A DNA stretch of 64,000 nucleotides. It comes from Undaria pinnatifida. Its lineage: Eukaryota > Sar > Phaeophyceae > Laminariales > Alariaceae. The stretch lies in contig JABAKD010000016.1 in assembly GCA_012845835.1 (NCBI GenBank), positions 14,497,020 through 14,561,019 on the forward strand, written 5' to 3'. A program made the translations under genes and the position numbers. Below are positions 46,413 through 57,500 of the stretch, one piece after another (within the stretch, counting starts at the first letter, position 1; each line of letters begins with the position of its first letter). A model generated the notes under the pieces. The model was given only the letters and a program-made list of their open reading frames with translations, was not told where the DNA came from and ran no database searches.

Positions 46413-47516
46413 GTGCGATCCATTTTCTAACCCCCTAAAATATGTATTCTGCTAATAGTAGTTAGTCTTGTTAATGGCGAGATTAATGGCGAGTGCTCTG
46501 CCCCATGTCCAGAGTGCTGTGCTTTTAACTTTTAACAGTATTCTGTGTATGCCGTGCGTGTATCATTATCAGGGTAGGAGGGTATCATGGGTTGGTTGCA
46601 CGGCCGTAGGGGTGTGGCTTGTGGCCGGTGATTTTGAAGGGCGCGAGGGCATGCAGCATAAGGAAGAAAACGACACCACAATCCTGTAAAAGGGTCAGAA
46701 TCAACAATCAATTATCAACAAATCAACCAACGAACAATCCGGAGCGCAGTCATCACAGGTCGAACAACAGCACAAAAATACATACTAACACATAATTTTA
46801 CTTAATTATGTTCGCTTGGTTGTATTTTATTTCGCGTATATTCCGCTGTCTACAAAAAACACGTTGTTGCGGGTTGCCATGTTTTTTTTCCCTGCGGCCT
46901 ACCCCTGAAGGCCGGGATATCCGTGAAGATGCCCTTTAGGATCGCACCCAAGTGTTTTTAGCGTACACAATTTGGAAATGATGTTGGATCATTTCTTGCA
47001 GTCGTGCAAGGGTTATCGGCGAACAAGGAGGCAACTACTAACACATACTCGGAGTATATAGATATATAGTACAACCATCAAAATCGGTCAGGAATCCTCT
47101 TGGACAGAATAGTTGTACCCAATTACACAATGCATCCCGCGCAAGACAAGGGCACTAACTATTAATAACTGTGTTTCAATAACTGTGTTTTACTACCTGT
47201 GTACAACTTAAGAGCGGTAAAAAATGTGCTTGTCTCGCCTGTACTAAAAGTTATATTATAGCTACTACAGACATTAGATGAGAGCAATGTGAGAGCAACG
47301 TGAATTTAACCGCTTTAGAACTGTTTGGCGACAAAATACTAACAATTAGTGTGGAAGTTTTTTTTCTTGTTCTGAAACGGTTAAGAGCGCCTGTTTTGGC
47401 TTGTCACGGGGTGGTCTTTAGTCGGGCTACCCACCGTATATCTCCGTCCGTATCGCACCGAACGTCATCCCAGCCGCGAGTATGCGCGACAACTTTGTGC
47501 CGTATAGAGAAACACC

Positions 47517-47590
47517 GATACACCGTAGATAGACCGTAGATAGACAGTAGATAGACCGTAGATAGACCGTAGGTAGACCGTAGACAGACC
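47517..47590 (+). repeat. 11-bp minisatellite (CCGTAGATAGA)n
   Basis: About seven units with single changes (ACAGTAGATAG, CCGTAGGTAGA). The Tyr/Leu/Ser-rich minus-strand frame is a shadow. Confidence 0.9.
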
Positions 47591-49411
47591 AAGGCGTATG
47601 TACGGCAGGGGGTGGTACCCCCCGTTTGATTCCCAGTAGCATGACAGGCAACAAGCACTTCTATGATGGCGATGCGTTTGGCGAAATGAAGAAGCGCAAG
47701 AACTTGTATATAGCACTTGCAACTGCATAGCGTAGTCACTCGCTTCTTGGAAATGATAACTTTTCGAACAGGCTAGCCGTTCGAACAGGCTAGCCGTTGG
47801 CGCGATTGGTCCTGAGGCGCTGAAACAAAAACACCCTAATTCGTAAAGTGCTCCCTCCATCGTGTCCTTGGTCCATACTAAGACTAAGCAGCCTATCCTT
47901 CTTTCGGAGAGAGCGTCGTACTGAGTGCTAATGCGATACGCGAGGTTGGTTCGTAAAAGGCATGCATGCCAATTTTTAACAAGTTTATAAGCTGAGAAAT
48001 TTAGCAAGGCTCTAGCTATTACACGCTCTTGGTTTTCCTTGCAAGCGCCTTTGCACCGCCACGATGTAAAAGCACGAATATACACATACGGCACCGGGGC
48101 GTCGTGAGGTTAATGAGGGCATGGAAACGCCCCCTCGCAAGGCATGGAACGTCTTCCGACGCGTGTTACGATTAGAGGTGGTTACCGGATGTCATATTCG
48201 AAAAACCGAAACCGGATAGGAGCCGTTATTCTCAGGCCTTTTTTGGCCGGTTTTAACCCAGTAACCGAAAACCGGTTTAGCCGTTTTTGACACGTTAAAG
48301 CATCCATAACAGTGGAAATTCTAGGTGATTTATATTTGATTGGCACCCTTTTTGCCCACTAATTAAGTGCGTGGCTGGTTCTGTTCGCAAATGCTTCGAT
48401 ATATAATACAATGCATATTGATGTTGATGGAATGGAAATACATATTTAGAAATTGCCAGCGAAACCAGTACAACCAAACCCGCACACTCCACGTTCCCGA
48501 AGCTTCACACACCATCAGGACTAGCGTCTTGCGACGAGTACGAGCAACACTTGTCCTGCTCGTTAGTCCACCTGACACGACTTAAAACCTCTGCAAAATA
48601 AAAATTTCTCAACCCGCACGAAGGCATGAACTGGCGGGTAGGAGGGACCTGGGGGTACAAGGGAAGACACCTGTGAAGACGGCTTTTGTCCGGAAGGCCG
48701 TTCAGTGAGAACAATCCCGCGTGTTGGATTGAGAAGTAGATGTGAAAAATGAAAAATGAAAATATTTGCGTTCCGAAAATGCTGCAACCGTTAAAACAAT
48801 ATGCCCCTCCAGCACGTCTTAGTATCAACACATTCAACAGAGCGGTCACTTGAAGATATCATACCGCCAGACACCATGCCGATCACACCAGGAATATTTC
48901 CGCCCCCGCCTGCAGCAACATACCCAATGTCCTCCTGCAATGAAGTGAACACCGGTGAACACCGTTGCTATCCTCACTACAGCCGTGCCCTAACCCTTAG
49001 ACTCATGCAAGCACCGCCCCCTACAGTCTGAACGCCAAAACTGGATCCACCGATTTTCAGGCTATCACCTTTCCCTCCCCCACAAGTATCATTGCCTTGT
49101 TCATTGCTGCAGTATTGTGTACGTTATGGTCTAGTAGGCACAACGGACGTTGGATCAACCAACTTCGACTGTCACGTTCAGTAACATGTCATTCGCTATT
49201 GATAGCTACTACTGCAGGACAATTTAGTGTAGATCGGTTATCCAGTTTGCCCGGCAGCCCGATAGCCGGTTAAAATCGGTGTTTTTATCGGGTGTAAGCG
49301 GTTAGCCACGGGTTAACCGGATGTCAAAAACCTCCATTGTGTCTTAATCAACTAATTACACACGCCTGCTGGGTTTCCAGAAACCGCGGTTAAGCGTTTT
49401 TTTTGTTATCC

Positions 49412-49462
49412 AGTGCTAACCCTAACCCTAACAGAACCGTAACCCTAACCGTAACCCTAAGT
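49412..49462 (-). repeat. Short telomere-like patch (CCCTAA/CCGTAA)
   Basis: Seven degenerate CCCTAA units, opposite in orientation to the arrays at 2.1-2.5 kb. Another very short patch lies at 56043-56062. Confidence 0.75.
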
Positions 49463-50165
49463 GGCCATCTATAGTCACGATAGGGGTATGGGCACTTTTT
49501 GGTCAAACATTTTCTGATGGTATGATACTCCTGAAAAAAAAGAAACTAGAGTGTTTGCGAAAGTACGTTTTTAGAAACTTACTTCTTCAAAAATTGTCCC
49601 GAAGGCAATATTTGCGGTAAAATTTTGAAAAAGAGGCAAAAATGTACTTTGTCGAAGGTAGGTTTTGATCAAAAGTTACGGTAAATTTTGTCTCTCTGTT
49701 TCATTGGCCTACAACACACCGAGCATTTGTCCGAGGCAGAACGCCTCTGCAAGGGTCTATAGCGCCCTAAGCAGGACCAGTTTGAAGCACCACGCTGTTG
49801 TCACGACACAACACAAGCTACTAATACGAACGCACGGAGGATTGAGAGGGTAGTACCCTGAGCACGACGCGCAGGCGTAACATCAGAGATATGCAGCAGG
49901 CCGGTGATGAACCGTCTGTTGCTGCCCTCTGCGTCCGTGACCAAGGGTTCAGCGCTTGCTGCAAGCTGTGGTGAACTCCTCGCAGCTGGCGGAGTCGAAC
50001 GCACTCACGCGGAGAGGAGCCTCAACGCAGAGAGCGACACCACGCGCCTTGATTGCGGCTATCGTGTGCCGCATCTGGCAAGATAGGACTCGTATCGGTC
50101 CATCTGTGCGACAGCAGCCACCGCGCTTCTCCAACATCACCGCGACTGAAGCGTGGCATGACTTT

Positions 50166-50207
50166 CGGTTTAGGGCAGAGGAGCGGAAACTCCTCTGCCC
50201 TAAACCG
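50166..50207. other. Perfect 18-bp stem-loop
   Basis: CGGTTTAGGGCAGAGGAG, a 6-base loop, then CTCCTCTGCCCTAAACCG. No CTRR follows at Helitron-like distance, and it is not next to a gene end. Confidence 0.85.
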
Positions 50208-51260
50208 TAGCACGTGTAATGAGGTAGTCCCTGCTCACAAGGAGTTTTTTACGCGCGAGACAGACCGCCATACCTCTGATTTGTAGTCTGTTGGGTGCTT
50301 GCATGTACCGTGTTCCAGGTACTGCTGCACCTGAAACGAGAGGCTCGAGACTGGAGTACGTACAACGAGTACTCGTATATCGTATAATAATACTACGAGT
50401 ACTCGTACTGCTGCTGCTGTACTCGTACGTATATTACAATCGCGCACATCCCCGTTTCCCTACTAAATTTCGGAGGCGTCGCCTGCAGGATTTTGTTTAC
50501 CGCTAGCGCAAACACACCAAAAACTCGGTGGGAAGGCAATTCACTTTTTTTAGCGGAAGGCAAGTAAATTTTTAGAAACGTATTTTCGCAAACACTCTAC
50601 TAACTAACAATCTACCCAATGTTGTGTCGTTGGAAAGACATTCACGACATGCATGACATTCACTTGTGTGTGACAATGTGTTTGACAATGTTATCGGTTT
50701 TCTATCTGGAAGGGAGGATTGTTGATCGGGGTGCGCTTTCTTTTTTTCGTCTAAGGCAGCGGTTGGGTGAGATAGAGATGTATGTGTGAAAAACGTAAAT
50801 ATCAGCAAATGTAGGTGCTACCGGTATCGTAGCAGTATTAATATTAACTTGTCTATACTATATTAACTTTATAGTACATTAACTATAGTATAACTGTCGC
50901 TAGCGCCGCAGGATATTTTGGTATTTTGATATTTTGTCATTTCATCAGTCATCATCACGTGTTCGTTGGTCGACGGCGAACGCTTTAGACAACTCGTATC
51001 GAGCCCCTTTTGTTTAGCACCGTCGAAATGAGAAGGTAAGAACAAGCGACACGTACATATAGAGGACTGCAACTTGATTGTAGACGCCTTTCGCGAAGCA
51101 AGGTTAGTCGCAATCGTGAGTTCCAACCATTGAACAATGCACACGTCGGACATATCACGATCGAGATGATGACAGATCATCTAGATACTGTATATGCGGC
51201 TATAATATGATATATTGTGCAGGATCTGTGTGGTACATTGTGTCCAACCCAGGAAACACG

Positions 51261-51422
51261 CGTTAGATCATTGAAATCATCAGGCTCCCACCCGGCAACT
51301 GACATGGTCTACAGACCATGCAGATCACATGAACCAGCGATTTATACATCATTAAACCACCGGGCTCCCACCCGGTAACTGACATGATCTATAGGCCATG
51401 CAGATCACATGAACCAGATATT
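51261..51422 (+). repeat. Two-unit tandem repeat, about 82 bp
   Basis: GGCTCCCACCCGG.AACTGACATG and CATGCAGATCACATGAACCAG occur twice. Confidence 0.9.
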
Positions 51423-51729
51423 TATCTGCCCTGGAGGACCTCTATGAAAGTCATGAATCATTACCGGGGTGTACGAGGGTAATGTGTATCTGCCGGATCT
51501 CCCCAAAGTGTGAATCATTTTGATAATTATGTACATATTTATAATACAAGTAGAATTTGTCGGGCGACCTCGACACCATTGGTCTGATTTGTTTTTGGAC
51601 AAACGGACGGATTTCTGGGTAATGATGCTCGTGTGCTCTGCTCAACAACATTTTGCTTCACGGGCTGTATCAAGTAGAAAGCTGGTCTATTTGTGACATG
51701 CGCGCATCACTATTAGCACACAACTACCG

Positions 51730-51843
51730 TCTCATTACCTTCTCATTACCCTCTCATTACCCTTTCATTACCCTCTCACTACCCTCTCACTACCCTCTCA
51801 CTACCCTCTCATTACCCTCATATTACCCTCTTCTTACCCTCTG
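51730..51843 (+). repeat. Degenerate (TCTCATTACCC)n minisatellite
   Basis: About ten 10-11 bp units with CATTACCCT/CACTACCCT variants. Confidence 0.9.
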
Positions 51844-51972
51844 TTGGGCCCAGGTACAACAGACAACGCACAAAGCACATAACAAGCGCGGTCTCCCCCC
51901 GTGGGTGGCTGATCTGTGCTGCGAGTATTATCATGCTTCGAATTATGTATCTATTATTACCATCGCTTGTTA

Positions 51973-52686
51973 GAGTCGTTTCTAACGACCAAACGAAAAT
52001 CTCCAAAAGCTTGCTATTTTGGCAAGAAAAATTGGCAACACTTTCCAAAAAGGCGACAAAACTTTCTAACGCGAAATGCTGCACATTTGGCAAGTTTTTC
52101 GAAATTTGTCATGTTTTGCCATCATAACGCCCTCAGATATGATTCAACCCCCCCACAGCAGCAGCAGCAGCGAGCCAACGGCACGCCGGCGCTCTCTATG
52201 GAGCAAATGCTGGCGAAGGGCTCCAGGCACAGCCCATGCGCCTCAGAGGTTGGCAGTCCTTTCAGCCCGGCCAAATTCGCCTGAGAAAAGCTGGGGCGGC
52301 TGCTGTTTTTGATGATGCTTCAGCACCCGCTCAAAACGACCCCATGTGGCATCCACGCGGGCCTCACGGCCAGTATTGCCAGCCCTATCACAGGTGCTGC
52401 GAATGACATCGTGTGTCCTCCGCACCTCCCGCTATTATAGAAGTTAGAGCAAGTCTAGCGTCGGGCGTCGCGGGGCGGTCTGGTTTGCACAACCCTGCGT
52501 TGGCGGTATTGGCTGAAATGGCAAATGAAATGGCTAATCTCACTTTCTAAAAACTTGCCAACGAAGCGGAACGGGAACACCCCAAAAAACTTTGGCAAGT
52601 GTTTTGCTATTTTGGCAAGTCCAAATTTCCAAAAACTTGCCAAATTGGCAAGAAACTTGCTAAAAAAGTGTCGTTAGAAATGACCC
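51973..52686. mobile_element. PIF/Harbinger-like (Tourist-type) MITE, 714 bp
   Basis: Terminal inverted repeats GAGTCGTTTCTAACGAC (left) and GGGTCATTTCTAACGAC (right, reverse complement), flanked by TTA on both sides (51970-51972 and 52687-52689). A TTA/TAA duplication with a GGG-starting TIR is typical of PIF/Harbinger. Subterminal TTGGCAAG motifs are repeated in both arms. The GC-rich centre (about 52145-52440) differs from the AT-rich arms and may be captured sequence. A minus-strand frame there (THDVIRSTCDRAGNTGREAR) has no recognised family. Confidence 0.75.
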
Positions 52687-52817
52687 TTAGTAGTATGACG
52701 CTGCGATCGATGGTGTTGTCGAAGAACTCGTTCAAGTGTAGGGCCGGTGAAAATTTTGTGCCCCCTCTCGCCTCTCAAGTTGTGAAGTGGCTAAATATGG
52801 CTCATACGGTTCATTAT

Positions 52818-52906
52818 GTACCTGAGTGAGCAACGGCTGACGTGTGGTACCTGAGTGAGCAACGGCTGACGTGTGGTACCTGAGTGAGCAACGGCTGACG
52901 TGTGGC
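52818..52906 (+). repeat. Perfect 29-bp tandem repeat x3
   Basis: Three identical units beginning GTACCTGAGTGAGCAACGG. Confidence 0.95.
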
Positions 52907-52940
52907 ATCAAACTAGCTAGAACTATAGTTATAGTCATAG

Positions 52941-53300
52941 TCATCCCACGCCAGAGGTGCAGCATAACTTTCTAAGAAGTTTCTGAGCTCCTAACGTGAG
53001 GAGCCCAATATCATCAACATCCATCATCCATCATCCATCATCCATCATCCATCATCCATCATCATCACCACCCGAAACATGATTTCGAAGAAAACATTCG
53101 TTCGCGCAACCCGACCGACATTTGTATGCACTATGCACTATTAATACTGTTAATCGTAATAGCAGGTACTCACTCCTGCTAATGAAACAACCAATACTAC
53201 TGTACAAGTAGTGAAACTATCATACTATCATACTATCACATGCTATCATACTAAACAGATTGTGCCACCCTTGAGGAGCCCAACAACACTATAGAGGTAA
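52941..53300 (+). mobile_element. MITE family M1, copy 2 (right end decayed)
   Basis: Starts TCATCCCACGC and shares AGGTGCAGCA, GAGC.CCTAAC, the CATCATCCATCATC array and TTCGTTCGCGCAACCCGACC with copy 1 at 11.1 kb. A (CATCCAT)n run of about six units (53019-53070) has expanded in it. The right terminus is not recognisable. Confidence 0.6.
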
Positions 53301-54138
53301 CAAGCTAACCAGCTAACAAGCCATCAAGCTAACAAGCTAACAAGGTCAGAAGGTCTGAAAAACGCTTGGCCAAAGAAGTGCAACCCCTTGCAACCTCTAC
53401 CGCTCTATAGAGGGATGACTCTGCTATGATAGGGTACAGTACCTCTCTTTGGCCATTTTTTTCTCTGACCGGCGCGGAGTTTGTTTTATCCAAATATCGT
53501 CGGAATGACATTTGTTTTTTTTACGGTAAAATTATTCCTTGCATACCTTCGTAGGGTGTGGAATTTTTTACAGTAAAAGGATTTTCATCGTGTTCCACTT
53601 TTCGTTGTTTTCTGGAAATCAGTTTTGGGGTGAGACATAGACCTCCTTACCTCCTTAACTAGAGCTGTAAGTCGGCACGATTTCACGACTAACCACTAAT
53701 CGGTAGCTGCTGTTAGCCAACTAACTAACTTTAGTCGGCAAGCCGACTGGTGAATCCAACTGATGGCCATCCAACTCGCCGACTTAATCCAGGAGAGTGA
53801 AGCGAGCCAAATCAGCTCCCACCGGTCGGGGGGGGGGCGCTTAAGGAAGAAAACTGCATATACCGTATTGCACAGTCCTTCCGGCAAGTATGGAAACCCA
53901 ACCCAACAAGGCGGATAGTCGGCATCTGCGGGAAGCGACTATTATTCTGGCTAACAACAAGTTGGTGACGTAAGTATTTCCGATTCAACGCTCTATCCTT
54001 AACCCTTTCACTGCTCGATTTTTTTTCCAACACTAACCCAAAGTAGTTTGGCCCCAAACACGAGGTGCACTTCTGAAGAGGCTAAGTGAGGAGTCTAAGC
54101 AAAAAAAAACGCACCCCTACATCAGTAGCATGACACCA

Positions 54139-54296
54139 TTCGTCGCCTATCGTCGTCTACCGTCGCCTATCGTCGCCTATCGTCGCCGATCGTCGCCGAT
54201 CGTCGCCTATCGTCGCCTATCGTCGCCTATCGTCGCCTATCGTCGCCTATCGTCGCCTATCGTTGCCTATCGTCGCCTATCGTCGTTTGTCGTCGG
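54139..54296 (+). repeat. 10-bp minisatellite (CGTCGCCTAT)n
   Basis: About 16 units, including CGTCGCCGAT and CGTTGCCTAT variants. Confidence 0.93.
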
Positions 54297-54580
54297 CTAA
54301 CAGGAAATAGGTCGAGAAAAACAGAGAAAAAAAAAACGAACTAAAGCGACTGCGGAATCTATTTAGGAACGAACAGAAGCGAACAGAACACTTGTTTTTA
54401 CATGATACCATGCACAATATCCTACGCACCCTCCCTCGTTGCATGATACCACGCATCTTCGTTTATGCCGGGAGTGGACAGCAGCTGTTATTAGCGAATA
54501 AAACTGTTTTTACATTATACCATTCATCCTGTGATATGCCACACATCTTCCCTCCCTCCGGTGTGATTTTTTTGTTTTAG

Positions 54581-57500
54581 GCGCACACCTACGTTCCGGG
54601 TGTGCATGTAGCACCTCACACCGCCGCCGGACCCGGACTCCACTCCGCCATCGCTGGCACCCCGACGTCATTCACAGTCCGATTAGCCGGAGAAAACGGC
54701 GCTGACCTTGAGGGGGAATGGAATGTCGACAAAAAACACTTCATATATGTCTGGGTAGCCAACGAAGACAATATTTTCATCGCGGGGGTGGAGAACAACG
54801 GGGATGGAACGCTCACTGCCGAATACAAAGGTTTTTTCCCAGGCACGTACCTGGTGCACGTCGAAGATGTAAACCTGCATGTCAGAGATGAGACCGACAG
54901 AGTTCGACCAATCGTTGGCAGCCCGTTCTTGCTGACAATCTCGGGAGAGGTGGCGCTCGATGTTAATGCTCTTCCCGTGTGCGGTACCCAAGAGGAAGAT
55001 GTAGAGGACAGTTATTGGCGAGCAGGGTCCTGGGTGTCTTCCAATGTCGCGAGCGCAAAGCACGGCGTTTTGAGGGATGGGTGGGTGTTCCAGCCGGAGG
55101 CGTGCGTGCACGACACGTTTTCGTACGACGATCTCATGCTCTTGGCGAGCCTGGAGGAACCGACGTGGCTGCTTGCTATGGGAAATTCCATCTTGCGAGG
55201 TATTTTTTTGTCTCTTGTGGACATGGTTTTGGCTCGAGGGCAGAAGGATAACTTGGGCACCAGCGATATGCAGAAGTGCTGGGGCTTCGTGGATATTCGG
55301 ATTGGCAACCTTCGCCTCACGTACCAGGTAAGGTCACTCGCAGACCAAGATTACAGTTTTTGTCCCTCTATTTTGTCGATTGCCGCCATAGCGCCAGTTG
55401 CCCGCTATAGTGCCTTCGAAACCGCTTGGCACAGATGGGAACAACCAGTGGTGGCAGCATGCAGAGTAGTGCCGGTTGCCACTACAGTGCCGGTATTTTA
55501 GACTGGCACACACCGGTATTGTAGATTACAGAGGGGCCAATACGGCTGTGCCTCCGTTTTCATGGTACCTCATGCTAAAACGGGTTTCGACATACTTGGT
55601 TGGCGCCGCATAACAAACAATAAAAAAATACATGGCTGCAAATAAATTAGGTTGCCATTCTCGCCAAGTGGCTCCTGAGCAGCCATAAAGAAAGGGATCC
55701 CCTACCGTAACCTTGGTTTTTCTATTTCTATTTCTATTTCTATTTCTATTTCTATTTCTATTACTATTTCTATTTCTATTTCTATTTCTATTTCTATTTC
55801 TATTTCTATTTCTATTTCCATTTCTATTTCTATTTCTATATCTATTTCTATTTTTTATTTCTATTTCTATTTCTATTTCTATTTCTATTTCTATTTCTAT
55901 TGCTATTTCTATTTCTATTTCTATTTCTACTTATATTTCTACTTATATTTCTTTTCTATTTCTATTTCTATTTCTACTTCTATTTCTAGACGGTTGCTCG
56001 TCTTTACTCACGCTAGCACGGTTGCACAAGACGATCCGCCATATAAACCCTAACCCTATCCCTAACTCTCAACTAACGGCACGATGCAGCTGCCGAGAGT
56101 GCTATCCAGGTTCCAGGTTCCTGACGTGTCTTATACGAAGAGTTTGTGTAGTGATATGGATGGATGCACGTGATTTTCGGCGAAATCCTCGACTTCATAG
56201 GTAAGGTGTCTTTTTAGTGTATGGAAAAAGTCTGTAGGCAACAGCCCGCATACAATCTGCACCTCTGCTCGAGTGATGGGGCTCTATTGTGCAACAAACC
56301 AACCAACCACCCCTTTGCGTCTTCCGGTCGCATTTATTCAGGATCTGATGCGATTTTTTTGCGTAGCCAAGGCGACAAAACTGCGCAGGCAACCGTCCGC
56401 GTACATTCGATTCAATTAGTAGAGCGCTGTTGTGCAACAACCCATCCCGCTTCGTCTTCCGACCTCTTTTATCCAGGATCTGCGGTTGTACACGATCAGG
56501 TCGGTGGAGAATTCGACCGTTTGCAACGACGAGAAGCTCGTAAGTGGCAGCACGGCCGCCTACGTAACTTCTGCACGGCATTTCTTCGAGAACACTATAT
56601 TTCAAGACGACCGACCTTGGCCGAATGTGATCTGGGCTCCTTCGAACATGGTGGATTCAGACGAAGCTCCTAATGCCCAAATCAGCGTGAGCAAGCATTT
56701 CTATATTTTTCCGATTGATATTGGACTGGGATAGCAGCCCCAAGGCTGTCCAATTGCCATGTTCAGTGCATACGCTTTCCCCACGTTTTTTTGGTGACAG
56801 CACGCCATTTCGAAAACATTCGCTGGGAATTTTATTCATTTTGGAGAATCGCTTGTAGTTCCAGCAGTATGACATGCGTGCTTTGGGTTGGAAGTACTAC
56901 TGTTCAATGTTTCTGTCTGCACGCGCAGACCTTCGTTCTGTTATCTACCTGCGATATTACGCTCTGCATCAATGCAGTGCTTATTGTAGGTGTTGATATC
57001 TGTTTGCGTCGTCACATTGCGTTGTGTACATTCGCTGCAAAAGTGCAGTGATTTGGATGCGCGGCGTTGATCATGCTTCTCGAACCTTTTTTTTCTACTT
57101 AGGGCTATCGCTTGATAACGTACTCTATATACCCCACCCAACTTTGGCTTGGAGACAAGGTGCAGCCCGATGAATTATTTCATTGCCTATGGGTTTCACG
57201 AATAACGTTGGTAAACACAAACTAGGATTTGTACGATATTGGCCAGTTGATGAGTTGAGCAGAGAGCCCCATCAGTCAAACACGTGTTGGCGAGAAAGTG
57301 CTACTAGTAAAATATACCAATAATACAAGCACGCGTCCAACAGTACAGTAGCTCTTGTCGTGATCGTATCGTCACCGCCGGCGGTGTTTACGCACCGTAA
57401 CTCATCGTAGCTCATCGCACTCTATGCTCGTACCTCAGGTATTAATGGATGCGCTTCCGAAGGACTGGACTGGGGAGCTCGTGATGGTAGATCACATGTA

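Larger units (their letters stand above)
46413..54580. other. Long non-coding stretch, probably an intron
   Basis: Contains only repeats and transposon pieces, annotated separately: minisatellites, a telomere-like patch, a hairpin, a Harbinger-like MITE and an M1 MITE. A SINE-tail-like segment lies at 48635-48745 (GACACCTGTGAAGACGGCTT), and an AACCGG-rich region with hAT-like ends at 48178-49340. No exon with recognisable protein motif was found. Confidence 0.5.

Noticed and set aside
48178..49340. Possible hAT element with TAGAGGTGG and ..CCTCCA ends and AACCGG-rich arms
   Set aside because: The ends match over only about 7 bp and the 8-bp flanks differ (GTTACGAT versus TTGTGTCT).
55713..56204. 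163-residue Phe/Leu/Ser-rich ORF
   Set aside because: Translation of the TTTCTA hexanucleotide array.
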